From positions 1-64,000 of the forward strand of contig CALSOU010000001.1 of assembly GCA_943788055.1 (NCBI GenBank): a stretch of DNA of 64,000 nt, read 5' to 3'. Numbering within the stretch: the stretch's first letter is position 1; each line of letters opens with the position of its first letter. The notes under the pieces are model-generated. The model was not told the origin of the DNA. It did no database searches and saw nothing but the letters and a program-made list of their open reading frames with translations. The DNA comes from an uncultured Saprospiraceae bacterium (GTDB lineage Bacteria; Bacteroidota; Bacteroidia; Chitinophagales; Saprospiraceae). Below, in pieces: positions 1-10,420 of the stretch. A program made the position numbers and the translations under genes.

Positions 1-372
1 TCAAAACTAAAGGCAAATGAGTGATGTGTTTGATTGAACCCACTTGGTAGTGACGCTACTTGTTCCCATTCTTGCCCTTGCGCTTGGAAGCATATTAAGA
101 GTAAAAAAATGTAAACTAATCGTAGTCTGAAGTGACTTTTTTCTGATTGCACGGAGTTGAAGTGTAGGACTTTATTCATATAACTGTGTCGATCTTGTTG
201 TTTTAAATATTATTATAAATATATATAAATAATTCCTGATTCTACTGTAAACCTATTGTATTGATTGACTTACGGTCGTATCCGAGACTATTCAAATTCA
301 CACACTACAGAGTTAATGGCTGGTGGACTATTCGTTACATACTTTTGTGATTCATTATACGGTTCGAGTATT
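1..372. other. No gene seen at left edge
   Basis: AT-rich stretch downstream (on the minus strand) of the MFS gene. I see no coding frame with family resemblance, no clear hairpin terminator and no RNA gene. A short plus-strand frame from 265 runs over the 3' end of the MFS gene and is a shadow. Confidence 0.5.
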
Positions 373-1716
373 TTATTGAGCTTCAAGATCATCCACTACG
401 TCGTTATCATCGACAATCAAACACAACAACCCTGCAAGGATGAAGGAAACACCACCAACGATCAATGCATAAATTGATGTATTACCGAAGAACGTCTTTA
501 GGATAAAGCCTAGAATTCCTGCTGCGACGATCTGTGGAATAACAATGAAGAAGTTGAACACTCCCATGTAGTAACCCATTTTGTTGGCCGGTAAAATACT
601 GGACAACATGGCATAAGGCATTGAAAGAATACTCGCCCATGCAATCCCAATCCCGATCATCGACACCAATAATAGATTGGGGTCGCTAATAAAGTACACG
701 GATAACAGACCGATGCCTCCACAGAACAAAGCCAACAAATGGGTCATTTTACGACTTATGCGTTTAGCTAATACTGGCAATAGAAAAGCAACCAAGGCTG
801 CAATACCATTATAAATAGCGAAGCAAATACCGACCCAATCAGCACCTTCGTTATACATTGCAGAAGACGTATCAGATGTACCGTAGACATGACTGGTCAC
901 CGCTGAAGTGGTATATATCCACATCGCAAACAGAGCAAACCATGAGAAGAATTGTACAAAAGCAAGTTGTAGCATCGTCTTAGGCATCGAAAATATGCCT
1001 TTGAAAGACTCGATTAATCCCGTAAAGACACCAGTTTCAGCATTTTCTTTTTTAAGAGCCTCCAAATCATCTGGTGGATATTCTTCTGTTTTAAGGACCG
1101 TCCACATCACTGCAAGAAAATAAGCTATTCCACCGATGTAGAACGACCATTTTACTGAATCTGGAATGCCACCATCTTCCGCTACATTACTTACCCCAAA
1201 CCAGTTGGTAAAAATATAGGGCAGAGCAGAGGCAATCACAGCACCAACACCAATAAAAAAGCTTTGCATTGCAAAACCATCTGTTCGTTGTTCGTTGGGT
1301 AACATATCCCCTACAAAAGCACGAAAGGGTTCCATACTGATGTTTATAGATGCATCCATCAGCCAAAGCATGATGACAGACATCCATAGTACAGTAGAAT
1401 TTGGCATAAGAAATAAGGCAATGGTCGCCAGAATTGCTCCTACTGCAAAGAAGGGCCGCCGACGACCCCACTTAGGATGCCAGGTGCGGTCACTGTAGTA
1501 ACCAATAATCGGCTGTACGAGCAAGCCAGTAACTGGAGCTGCCAACCATAAAATAGCTAATTCATCTTTGTGCGCACCTAGGGTTTCAAAAATACGACTG
1601 ACATTTGCATTTTGGAGGGCAAAACCAAATTGGATTCCTAAAAATCCAAAACTCATATTCCAAATCTGCCAAAAAGAGAGACGAGGTTTGGTAGAACTAA
1701 TGGAAATGGTGCTCAT
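373..1716 (-). CDS. MFS sugar transporter, SLC45/GPH-like
   Basis: A 447-residue inner-membrane protein with about 12 hydrophobic segments. The N-terminus (FWQIWNMSFGFLGIQFGFAL, then QNANVSRIF) and the loop YSDRTWHPKWGRRRPFF after TM2 are the signature of the SLC45-like MFS group. In Bacteroidota this group usually sits with maltose or sucrose utilisation genes and imports disaccharides with protons. The RxGRRRP loop is the MFS loop 2-3 motif. The length is normal and the frame is intact. No other sugar gene is visible beside it, since its downstream neighbours lie outside the window, so the substrate is inference. Start: ATG at 1716; there is no Shine-Dalgarno sequence, as usual in this phylum. 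Confidence 0.88.
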   Translation of the reverse strand: MSTISISSTKPRLSFWQIWNMSFGFLGIQFGFALQNANVSRIFETLGAHKDELAILWLAAPVTGLLVQPIIGYYSDRTWHPKWGRRRPFFAVGAILATIALFLMPNSTVLWMSVIMLWLMDASINISMEPFRAFVGDMLPNEQRTDGFAMQSFFIGVGAVIASALPYIFTNWFGVSNVAEDGGIPDSVKWSFYIGGIAYFLAVMWTVLKTEEYPPDDLEALKKENAETGVFTGLIESFKGIFSMPKTMLQLAFVQFFSWFALFAMWIYTTSAVTSHVYGTSDTSSAMYNEGADWVGICFAIYNGIAALVAFLLPVLAKRISRKMTHLLALFCGGIGLLSVYFISDPNLLLVSMIGIGIAWASILSMPYAMLSSILPANKMGYYMGVFNFFIVIPQIVAAGILGFILKTFFGNTSIYALIVGGVSFILAGLLCLIVDDNDVVDDLEAQ

Positions 1717-2506
1717 AAGTAGTAAAGTTGATTATAGAATCATTTGTGTATATGTCACTGATCCTTTTGTTTGTAATGATCTTGTCAAAATACCGTTCAA
1801 CACAAAGAAGCATAATTAGTCGCTCAAACATGGATTCGTGAATCATGATTTATGCTCTCTAAAGGCGCTTGCGGTCTGCTTATGCACTACAGCTATTCGA
1901 AGAGCAAATTATTCTAGCCGCCGTATTCATCTATGAACGTAAACTATGTGATAGGTCTACAATTTTACACATTTATTTTCTAAATGCATTCTTCTAACTA
2001 TTACTTCTGATGCTCTGTGGTTTGTAATATCTTCGATCATGATTTGATCCTGCTCAATAAGTATCAGCGGGTTCGTGCACTGTATTTCGATCAAAAAAAT
2101 CGATCCTTTAACTCCATATTATCGTTTTTCAAAGGATTCTTCTTAAATTATTTCTACTCCTTGTTATTTGGAACGACTGACATATGCGAATACTGATCAT
2201 GATAAGGATGAAAGAAAGTATATATTCTTCTCTCTATTGTTATGGAGGTGCTCATTCGTGATTGCTATGGTTCCTTTTTTGTTATTACGGTATGTGCAAA
2301 CGATGTAACGTCTTTAATTTATTCAACCGTTTTGCCCTTTGTGGCTGGACGTTTTCTCGTTGTAATTAGAGTGTTTATCAATGTATTTCTATATCTCATG
2401 TATAAAACCGTACTGCTTACAGATACAATTCTTTTTTGGGCGCACAGACTGGAACCAATTTAAAAGCTGAAAGAGCGGCAACTTAGATAGGGCGAAACTA
2501 GCTATA
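1717..2506. other. Long intergenic stretch without recognisable gene
   Basis: About 790 bases. The only open frame of note (2242-2463, plus strand) is hydrophobic by T-richness and resembles nothing I know. The region may hold the promoter of the MFS gene on the minus strand and eroded remnants, but I cannot support any feature. Confidence 0.5.
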
Positions 2507-2895
2507 TTATTTCTTGGCTTTTTTCAAGGCCCACATTTTAGCTGGTTCGTAACTTGAAAATACCTTAAAGTCCACTGGGTTTTTCTGAATGCTAAAGATG
2601 AATTTTAGTACTCCTCTTAATACTTTCCCAGGAATAACATATGCTACTCCATAACAGTATTGTTGAATCAGTTCTTTGTTTTCTTTCATCCAAGCAGCTT
2701 GCTTGAGTTGGTATTTTAGTTGAGGTAGGGGAGCTTCACTTAATTCAAAAATTAGAGAAAATGGAAGCTTTGCTTCATAGTTTTTGGCAAGTCCATTAAA
2801 TAGGCTGAGAAGTTTTCGTCTGTTTCTTTGGCACCAGTAAAGTAGATCGATATCAATGGCGGTTCTGAGCGATCGAAGTTTGCATATTTGTTCAT
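2507..2895 (-). pseudogene. Small conserved-looking protein of unknown function, one frameshift
   Basis: The first half reads MNKYANFDRSEPPLISIYF... from ATG 2895 and falls out of frame after ENFSAYL. The second half continues one frame over as LAKNYEAKLPFSLIFEL... to ...SSYEPAKMWALKKAKK. Restoring one A in the short A run near 2803-2806 gives ...AYLNGLAKNYE... and a 129-residue product; 389 bases plus one is exactly 130 codons. I do not recognise the family. It is soluble, basic at the C-terminus and has no signal peptide. A single-base loss or a sequencing error explains the break equally well. It lies downstream of the chaN-like gene on the same strand. Confidence 0.55.
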
Positions 2896-3054
2896 AGTAG
2901 GTATATCTGGTTTAATCAGATTAGCATTTAGTATTCGCCCTTTGTAGTAATAGTCTGGTGATTCATGCAATAGATTTTCAGCTAGCTATAGAGTAAGATT
3001 AAATTTCAATAGCTGCATTTTCTATTGATTCCTTTACCTTGAAGTAATATCACT

Positions 3055-3906
3055 CTAATAGGTCTTCGTCATATCGTCATCAACACAAATAATGAAGTCT
3101 GCTTTGTTGTAATTTTCTTGTAGTAATTTATTTACGTTTTCTTGAGACACAGTAGATATTGTGCCATATTTTAAATCATCTCTCTCCCTTTTAAGGTACC
3201 ATAGAATCCCTTCATAAAAATCGGAATGATAAGCACCATTGTAGTGAAAAAACAGATGGTCGTTTTTATAATTACTTAATATAAAGTAAGCCATTGTTGC
3301 ATCTTTTGTGGCTTGCGCTTGCACTAATTCAGGGCTGCCATGATCTCCCATATCCACGAGTATTTTCTTGTAAGTTGGTAGTTCACTATCAAATGGAATT
3401 GGCAAAGGAGCAATCCATTCTTTTTCTTCTGTATTAAGAGAATCAAGGGCACTAAAGCTTTTTCTGTAAACTAGGTTAGCATATCTTCTAGGTATATTGG
3501 TTGCAACAAATTGAAGTTTGTTTTCTTTTGCAAAATCAACTAAAGGCGCATAATCTGTACTATAATTTGACCAAAGTCTTGCCAATGAATCCAATTCCGA
3601 ATAAGAAATGCTCTCATTTATGTAATCACTTAAATAGCTTTGATTGTCAGCTTCAAACATTTCAGCACCCAAAATAAGTTTACGGGTTTTATGCAGATCA
3701 GATGTCAGTTCATATTGTAACCAGTGAGAAATAGGATTATTATGAAATTCACCAAATAGAATAATATCTTTCTTTTCCAGTGCTTTTTTCATTTTCTTGT
3801 AACTTACTTTTTTACCTTTTGAGTTATAAATTACGTAGGGGTTCTTTTGACTGAAGACGATATTGGAAAGAAGTAAAAAGCCTATTATAAAGATTATGTT
3901 TTTCAT
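3055..3906 (-). CDS. ChaN family (PF04187) secreted protein
   Basis: A 283-residue protein with an N-terminal signal peptide ending near ...LLLSNIVFSQ, so exported. The core motif IILFGEFHNNPISHWLQ and the later FEADNQSYLSDYI and VDMGDHGSPELVQAQATKDATMA blocks match the ChaN/DUF399 family, whose characterised member binds haem and is linked to iron uptake. There is no lipobox Cys, so it is periplasmic or secreted rather than a lipoprotein. The gene starts 25 bases downstream of an attC-like site on the same strand, so it may be the first gene of a cassette or sit at the edge of one. No matching 3' site was found. Confidence 0.82.
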   Translation of the reverse strand: MKNIIFIIGFLLLSNIVFSQKNPYVIYNSKGKKVSYKKMKKALEKKDIILFGEFHNNPISHWLQYELTSDLHKTRKLILGAEMFEADNQSYLSDYINESISYSELDSLARLWSNYSTDYAPLVDFAKENKLQFVATNIPRRYANLVYRKSFSALDSLNTEEKEWIAPLPIPFDSELPTYKKILVDMGDHGSPELVQAQATKDATMAYFILSNYKNDHLFFHYNGAYHSDFYEGILWYLKRERDDLKYGTISTVSQENVNKLLQENYNKADFIICVDDDMTKTY

Positions 3907-3930
3907 TTAGATGTTTTTTTGTTTTTTCCT

Positions 3931-4003
3931 TGTAGCCAACGTTCCGTGTATGGTGTCGTAGCATCCCGAAGGGTGCTATGCACTATACACATTGTTGTAT
4001 GCC
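3931..4003 (-). repeat. attC-like recombination site, minus orientation
   Basis: On the minus strand it starts with GGCATACAAC (R''-like), runs through a long imperfect hairpin with a TTCG turn flanked by GCACCC and GGATGC, and ends in GGAACGTTGGCTACA (R'-like, G^TT). The arms pair over about 20 bases with two unpaired bases on one side, as in attC folds with extrahelical bases. It lies 3' of hsdR and 5' of the ChaN gene, in the orientation expected for a cassette site. Forty-nine bases (3938-3986) are identical to the opposite-strand copy at 49812-49860. Confidence 0.7.
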
Positions 4004-4074
4004 GTTTTTATTTTATTCATTTCGTTTTTAGCGTTGGCGAGAAAGCTCTTTGCAACCGCAGGAACGAGGATTGC

Positions 4075-4099
4075 AATGTGCTTGAACTTGCGTTGGCTT
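4075..4099. repeat. Left copy of imperfect direct repeat flanking the hsd locus
   Basis: The plus strand reads aatgtgcttgaacttgcg followed by ttggctt. It matches the stretch at 10380-10405 (aatgtgcttgaacgtgcg then gtgggctt) with one substitution and one extra base. The two copies lie just inside the two ends of the restriction locus. Confidence 0.5.
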
Positions 4100-4107
4100 A
4101 TTCTTTA

Positions 4108-7100
4108 TCATCTATTCTTCTTAAAATTCTCTGCTTGTTCAAATATCTCTTTGTACACTTCATCTCTATCTACAGGTGGATAACCATTATCACCCAAGAG
4201 AATGATCAAGTCCACTTTTAGTTCTGCTTTGATATCATTACGTTCACTCCAGTCTGTGTATTTAGCTTTGTCGTCAACTATTTGTTTTACTTCTTTCGCT
4301 AGGAATAACAGTTTGTCTTTTGGATAGGAGAAATCATATTTCTCGGCTAATGCCTTTAGAATATCGAAAAAGGCTTTTTCTTCAAAATCAATACCTAAAT
4401 CATCACCAGCAGCAAACTCATCTTTAAGTTCCATGATTAGATTCGTCAATTCAGCAGCAATGGCTTCAAATTCTTCTCCCGTATAGACATTGTCTTTCCG
4501 CTCGTTATAACGATCTACAACAGCTTGCATTTTCTTAGAGAATTCGATTCCTTGAATCTTATTAACCTTTCGCATTTCTCCTATAGCTTTAGCTAATAGC
4601 TTTTGAAGTAATTGAATCTTAGTATTTGGCAATTTTATTTTATCAATATTCGCCAGATAATCTAAAGCAAATATGTCTTGTTCTTGTTTTCTTCATCTCC
4701 TAACTTGATGATTTCTTCAATACCATCACTTTCCAATGCAGCAGCTACTTTTCACGCACATAAGCATTCATTTGCTCTGTGTCTGGTGCTTGACCTTTGG
4801 TTAGCTTGTAAACAATAGAGCGAATTGCTAAATAAAAGTGGATATAGTCCTTATGCTCTTGAGTTAATTCTTCACTTCCGCAACAGATATCATAAGCAGA
4901 TTTTAAGCGCTTTACCATATCCATGAATCGCTTTTTATTCTCTTCAGAACGCAAGACAAATTCAGAGGCTCTATTTAAGCACTGCAATTGTGCTAAAGGT
5001 TGACCATTGAAATAATCACCGCTATCAAAGCCATGAAAGAATCTATCTAATAAATCCAAGTGATTTTTAACAACGACAACCGATTGACCTATATCTTCAA
5101 AATTCTGACCATCTACCTTATTGTAGATTGCCAAAGCCAGATTCATTTCTTTCTTGATGCCAATATAATCGACAATCAAACCTTTTCCTTTTCCAGCAAA
5201 CTTTCTGTTTACCCTTGAAATGGTTTGAATTAAATTATGTCTTTTGACAGGCTTGTCTATGTACATGGTGTCTAAGAACGGTACATCAAATCCAGTAAGC
5301 CACATATCTACTACAATGGCAATTTTAAAGTTTGATTTCTCATTTTTAAACTGTCTGTCTAATTCTTTTCGATAGGCTTTATCACCAAGTGCATTATACA
5401 TTTCTTCTGGGTCATCTTTCCCACGAGTCATAATCATTTTGATGCGCTCCATAGGTTTGATTTCCTTCTTATCCTTATCAGATAATTCGGCACCTTCTTC
5501 ACACTCCCTAACTTCTGCCCATTGTGGACGTAGTTTGATGACTTCCTTATAAAAAGCATAAGCCGTTGGACGGCTGGAAGAAACAAACATGGCTTTTCCT
5601 TTTACAGTTGAACCTTCTTTTATTCTTGTTTCGTAATGCTGCACGAAGTCCTTGGCAATGGCTTCTAAACGGTCTGGATCTCCTAAGACCATGTTCATGT
5701 TGGAACTTTCCTTCTTACTTTTTTCTACGTGATATTCAGAAGCACCTTCAGCAACTGCATTTTCGTAATAATTCTCAATGTCTTTCAGCACCGAATTATT
5801 CAAACTCATCTTTGCGGCTCTGCCTTCATAAACGATTCTAACAGTAATTTCATCCGTTACCGATTCGGTCATGGTATAAGAATCTACTATATCTCCAAAC
5901 ACGTCCAACGTGGCATCTACAGGTGTTCCTGTAAAACCAACATAAGTGGCATTGGGTAAAGAATCGTGCAAATGCTTTGCAAAACCATAAGATTTCTTTA
6001 CGGTTCCTTTTTCATGGTCAATTGTGATTTTCTGATCTAAATTGATTTGACTTCTGTGCGCTTCATCCGAAATACAAACCACATTGGTTCTTTCGGTTAA
6101 CACGTCTGTATCTTCATTGAATTTATGAATGGTGGTCAAGAATACACCACCACTGTTTCTGCCGTTTAGTTTATCTCGTAAGTCGGTTCTGCTCGTAACG
6201 GTTTGCACCACATTGTCTCCAATATAACCTTTTGCGTTGGTGAATTGACCGGACAACTGGTCGTCCAAATCAGTTCTATCGGTAATGATAACAATAGTTG
6301 GGCTTTCCATTTCCTGACTCTTCATGAGCAAACGAGTTAAGAAAAGCATGGTGAAACTTTTACCACAACCAGTAGTACCGAAATAGGTTCCACCTTTTCC
6401 ATCACCATTTGGTTTTTGGTGAAGTAGAATATTTTTAAATAGTTTCCGTGTGGCGTAATACTGAGGGTATCGACAAACGATCTTTTCATCTTTTTTAGAA
6501 GTATCCGGAATGAAAACAAAATTACGAATGATATCACGTAAACGATCATGATCAAACATTCCTTTGATAAGGGTTATCATGGAGTCTATACCTACAACTT
6601 CATTGGGTAAGCCTTCAATTTTTCGCCAAGCATAAAAGAACTCATAAGGTGCAAAGAAGGAACCTGCTTTGGAGTTTGCACCATCACTAATTACACAAAA
6701 GGCATTATATTTAAATAGTTCTGGTATGTCTCTTTTGTAGCGAGTGGTTAACTGCACATAAGCATCATGAATGGTTACATTTTCATTGATAGCTGTCTTA
6801 AACTCAAATACAACTAATGGAATTCCATTGATGTATAAAATACCATCTGGAATACGCTTGTGATATCCTGTAATCTCTAACTGATTGACAATTTTGTAGG
6901 TATTGTTATTCTTTTCTGAATAGTCAATGAAGTAAATCCAAATGTCTTTTTGAGAACGATCTTCACGTTTTAATGCAAAACCATCTGAAATGAGTTTCAT
7001 AATGGCTTTGTTGCTCTCGTATAAATCAGAAGAAGAAAAAACTTCTAATTGACGTATAATTTGATCCGCTTCTGATTCCGTTAACTTATCTGCCTTGTAT

Positions 7101-7246
7101 CGATTGAGTAAAAAGATTTTTAAGTCTTCTTTGATTAAGACTTCATCTTCTGAACGTGCAATATCTCCACCCAACACATGAGGAATATCCTCTTGTCCCA
7201 ATAGCTCAATAAAAGCTTCTTCTAATTGTGCTTCTGTGAACTTCAT
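4108..7246 (-). pseudogene. hsdR: Type I restriction endonuclease subunit R, two frameshifts
   Basis: Motor and nuclease subunit of a type I system: ATP-driven translocation and cutting of unmodified DNA. Visible parts: an N-terminal nuclease core (VVFEFK, residues 145-150), Walker A GTTGCGKS (290-297), SDEAH (393-397), and helicase motif VI ISRVNRKFAGKGKG. The first frame stops at 4745 after MNAYVREK. One missing A near 4750 restores VAAALESDGIEE, and a second missing A near 4673 restores QDIFALDYLANID, leading into the last 174 codons (EcoEI R-type C-terminal region). Correcting both gives 1047 codons including the stop, a normal HsdR length. It starts inside the hsdS stop (ATGA overlap). 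Either restriction is lost or these are sequence errors. Confidence 0.9.
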
Positions 7247-8481
7247 AAAGCTTGTTCAATTTTAGGCGATTCAACTTTTGACATTTTTTGAAGTACTAAA
7301 TCTGATAGTTTTTTTAATTCTATAATTTGTTTTGAATTATTGCAAAGGGATTTGTAAATAGGTGTGATTTTAGAATCATATAGTTTAGATACTTTTTTAG
7401 ACGTATTTAAAACCTTTTTACCTTCAAAGTCTTTAGTAACCAATGCTTTAAATACTGCACCTACAGCCTCCCTTTTTAGAGATTTAATTGTCTCCATGGT
7501 TAGTTGATGAATATAGTAGGCTCCAATTCTTTCATCGCCTAAAATAGCATAACAACTTTGATTCATTGCCATAGGTACTCCGGCTAATGAAACTGCACCA
7601 ACCGTCCCTCTAACTGTAACAAATACAGTGTTTTTAGGATAAAGTTTACTACTGCAATTTTCTAATCCTGAATTAGTAATATATTTTTCGGTAATTAAAC
7701 TATAATAAGAATCTTCAACATCTTTTGGTGTAAAAAAAGGTATATTACCATCCCAGTAATTCTGTTCATTTGTTTTAGGTGTTCCACCACCTTTAAGTTC
7801 GACAACTTTAGTAAAAGATTCGTTACTCCATCCCTCAGGAATCTCTTTATCCAACTCCTCATTATAAACCATTTTGCCACCAGAAGATTTATAAGACCGT
7901 CCATTTTCATTTGGGAATTCAAAATCTACAAACCAACGTTTGTAAAGTGCTCGTGCTGTTTCTTCTAGTTTTTGGTTGAGTTGTTCGTTAAGTTTTATGC
8001 GATTGTCAACAGTGTTATATTCTTTTACAATTTCTCGTTGTTTTTCAATTGATGGGACAGGGAGTTGCACATCACATAACTCGTCCCAATTGAAACCGCC
8101 ACGAACAGCACTATCACAACAGAAATATGCATACCTATCAAACTCTGAACGTCTAAACCACATCATTAAATATTCTGGATGAAGTAAATTTGAATCAATT
8201 ATCTCAAAAGTCGTATAGGCTGGAGAGACAATGATTTGCTCATCATTGTCTTGCATTACAACTGGTAATTTTCTTACTCGAATCGTTGACATGAAATCAC
8301 AAGCAAACTGCCATTGATTTACAACTTTATATCTAGATAAATCTGTGCCTATAATATTTGAAGCATGCGGCCTAAATTCTTTAGTCATACTAAGACCAAG
8401 TAGCTTAGTATTTTGAGAATTTTTATTTCTCACATCAATCTTATGAATGAAATCACCTAATCTTCTATAGCTCAATTTCAT
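7243..8481 (-). CDS. hsdS: Type I restriction-modification specificity subunit S
   Basis: A 412-residue DNA-recognition subunit that directs HsdM and HsdR to a bipartite target. It has two target-recognition domains (about 1-150 and 215-365). Between them is a conserved helical spacer with KLEETARALYKRWFVDFEFP (near residues 170-190), and a second helical spacer forms the C-terminus (IIELKKLSDLVLQKMSKVE). The second TRD begins at the usual IPEGW motif. It overlaps hsdM by 17 bases upstream and hsdR by 4 downstream, so the three genes form one translationally coupled operon. The target site cannot be read from sequence. Confidence 0.95.
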   Translation of the reverse strand: MKLSYRRLGDFIHKIDVRNKNSQNTKLLGLSMTKEFRPHASNIIGTDLSRYKVVNQWQFACDFMSTIRVRKLPVVMQDNDEQIIVSPAYTTFEIIDSNLLHPEYLMMWFRRSEFDRYAYFCCDSAVRGGFNWDELCDVQLPVPSIEKQREIVKEYNTVDNRIKLNEQLNQKLEETARALYKRWFVDFEFPNENGRSYKSSGGKMVYNEELDKEIPEGWSNESFTKVVELKGGGTPKTNEQNYWDGNIPFFTPKDVEDSYYSLITEKYITNSGLENCSSKLYPKNTVFVTVRGTVGAVSLAGVPMAMNQSCYAILGDERIGAYYIHQLTMETIKSLKREAVGAVFKALVTKDFEGKKVLNTSKKVSKLYDSKITPIYKSLCNNSKQIIELKKLSDLVLQKMSKVESPKIEQAL

Positions 8482-10033
8482 ATCCGATTTCTTTAAATAC
8501 GTTTAATAAATCTTTTTTTGACTTTGCTTCTTCTTTTAATAATTCTGAAAACTCAGTTTGTAAAGCCGACATTTTCTCATCAAAATTGATATTTTCATCA
8601 CGGTTGACGAATTCAATGTACTTACTCGCAGCTAAAGCATAATCCTTGCTTTTAATTTCTTCAAAAGTTGCAGAGTAACAGTATTCAGGGATGTCTTCAT
8701 ATCCTTTATCATTTTGCTGCCATTTATGATATGTTTCGGCAATTTCTACTGTTACTTCTGGTGTAAATTGAATGTACTTTTTCTCAAAAGGGACGCCTTT
8801 TTCACGTAAATCCATGAATAACACTTCATCTTTTCGGTCTCGGTAGTTTCTTTCTACATCATTTAGCTTGACAACACGTTCTTTCTTATTATTATTTATA
8901 ATCCAAAGTGTTACACTAATGTCAGTGGTATAGAACATTTTATTTGGCAAAATCACAATAGCTTCCACCAAACCGTTTTCAATCAATTTCTTTCGGATTT
9001 TATATTCCTCACTTCCTCCAGATAGAGCCCCATTTGCTAAGATAAATCCAGCAACACCATTGTCTGATAATTTGGAAACCATATTGAGAATCCAAGCATA
9101 GTTGGCGTTTCCAGTTTGCGGAACCTCATAACCTCTCCATCTTGGATCATCTAATAATTCATTGTTCGCTCGCCAATCTTTTTGGTTAAAAGGAGGGTTT
9201 GCCATAATGTAATCTGCTTTTAAATCTTTGTGCTGATCCTTTGAAAATGTATCTGCTGGAACTGCACCCAAATTGGCGGATATTCCCCTAATTGCTAAGT
9301 TCATTTTAGCCAGTTTGTAGGTAGTAGAGGTGTATTCTTGCCCGTAAATAGAAACATCCTTTTTGTTACCATTATGACTATCAATAAACTTCATAGATTG
9401 AACAAACATACCTCCCGAACCACAAGCTGGGTCATAAATTTTTCCTTTGTAAGGCTCAATCATTTCGGTGATAAGGTTTACAATGCTTTTAGGTGTATAG
9501 AATTCTCCTTTTCCCTTACCCTCAGCAATTGCAAACTTGCTTAAGAAATATTCGTACACACGTCCAACAATGTCTTGCTGTTTGTCCTTAAGCGTATCAA
9601 TGTTGTTAATGGTGTCTAACAGAGCCGCCAACTTGCTCACGTCCATATTTAAACGAGAGAAGTAGTTATCTGGCAAAGCTCCTTTTAAAGAAGGGTTGTT
9701 CTTTTCAGTAGTATGGAGGGCAGTATCAATAATCAATGCAATGTTGTCTTGCTTTGAGTTTTTGATGATATGGCTCCAACGAGATTCTTCTGGCAAAAAG
9801 AAGATGTTCTTCATATTATAGAACTCCTTCATCTCTAAATATTTCTCTTTACCTTCTTCAATCAGTTCTTGTCTTCTTTTTTCAAACTTGTCACTCGCAA
9901 ATTTGAGGAAGATCAACCCTAATACTACATGTTTGTATTCAGAGGACTCAACGGTTCCTCTTAATTTATTGGCAGCATCCCATAGCTGCTCTTCCATTGA
10001 TTTTGTCTTTTTTGCTGCTGCTTTTTTAGCCAT
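8465..10033 (-). CDS. hsdM: Type I restriction-modification DNA methyltransferase subunit M
   Basis: A 522-residue adenine-N6 methyltransferase. The N-terminal helical domain (MEEQLWDAANKLRGTVESSE, residues 13-32) is the HsdM_N type. The SAM-binding motif I DPACGSGGMF lies at 201-210 and the catalytic NPPF at 279-282. The frame is intact with a Lys/Ala-rich start (MAKKAAAKKTKSMEEQ). It is the second gene of the locus, 4 bases after the XRE regulator stop. M plus S can methylate without R, so even if hsdR is dead the pair may still mark the chromosome. Confidence 0.97.
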   Translation of the reverse strand: MAKKAAAKKTKSMEEQLWDAANKLRGTVESSEYKHVVLGLIFLKFASDKFEKRRQELIEEGKEKYLEMKEFYNMKNIFFLPEESRWSHIIKNSKQDNIALIIDTALHTTEKNNPSLKGALPDNYFSRLNMDVSKLAALLDTINNIDTLKDKQQDIVGRVYEYFLSKFAIAEGKGKGEFYTPKSIVNLITEMIEPYKGKIYDPACGSGGMFVQSMKFIDSHNGNKKDVSIYGQEYTSTTYKLAKMNLAIRGISANLGAVPADTFSKDQHKDLKADYIMANPPFNQKDWRANNELLDDPRWRGYEVPQTGNANYAWILNMVSKLSDNGVAGFILANGALSGGSEEYKIRKKLIENGLVEAIVILPNKMFYTTDISVTLWIINNNKKERVVKLNDVERNYRDRKDEVLFMDLREKGVPFEKKYIQFTPEVTVEIAETYHKWQQNDKGYEDIPEYCYSATFEEIKSKDYALAASKYIEFVNRDENINFDEKMSALQTEFSELLKEEAKSKKDLLNVFKEIGYEIEL

Positions 10034-10037
10034 TTAT

Positions 10038-10238
10038 TTATTTCTTGTCTTTCGATTCAACTAATAGGTCTTTTGCTTCTATACCCAATATCTCCGCAAT
10101 CTTGTACAGGTCTTCAATACTGGGTTGTCTTCTGTTTTGAGCATATGAGTTTACCATATTGTAGCTCTTGCCAAGCTTTTCAGCCAACCAGATTTGCTTA
10201 ATTCCTTTTTCTTCTAAAACCTCTTTAATTCGGTTCAT
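10038..10238 (-). CDS. Small XRE-type helix-turn-helix regulator of the hsd locus
   Basis: A 66-residue Cro/CI-type DNA-binding protein. The helices read IKQIWLAEKLGKSYNMVNSY and QPSIEDLYKIAEILGIEAKD, which fill the whole protein. I chose ATG 10238 (MNRIKEVLEEKG), because the nine extra residues from 10265 precede the domain. It lies immediately upstream of hsdM on the same strand. Controller-type XRE proteins often sit there and delay restriction until methylation is established; that role is inference here. Confidence 0.85.
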   Translation of the reverse strand: MNRIKEVLEEKGIKQIWLAEKLGKSYNMVNSYAQNRRQPSIEDLYKIAEILGIEAKDLLVESKDKK

Positions 10239-10379
10239 TTTTGAATTATTTAATTCAGATAGCAAAATAGGAATTATATTTCAATATCTCACTAAATGAG
10301 TATAAAAATAACCATCTAAGTTTGGGTGGCGGTGGGGAAGTGAAAGCGCTTTTGATTTTGTGAGGCACGAGCAAAATTA

Positions 10380-10405
10380 AATGTGCTTGAACGTGCGGTG
10401 GGCTT
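10380..10405. repeat. Right copy of imperfect direct repeat flanking the hsd locus
   Basis: The plus strand reads aatgtgcttgaacgtgcg then gtgggctt, the partner of 4075-4099. Together the two copies bracket hsdR-S-M and the regulator. The rest of 10266-10527 holds no gene. Confidence 0.5.
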
Positions 10406-10420
10406 TTCTTTTCTTCTAAT

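Noticed and set aside
2242-2463. 73-codon plus-strand open frame in the long intergenic stretch
   Set aside because: Hydrophobic only because of T-rich DNA; no family resemblance or promoter, and no coding neighbour.
4108-4632. Separate 174-residue gene after hsdR
   Set aside because: It continues the HsdR C-terminal domain; with two bases restored the two parts join into one 1046-residue protein.
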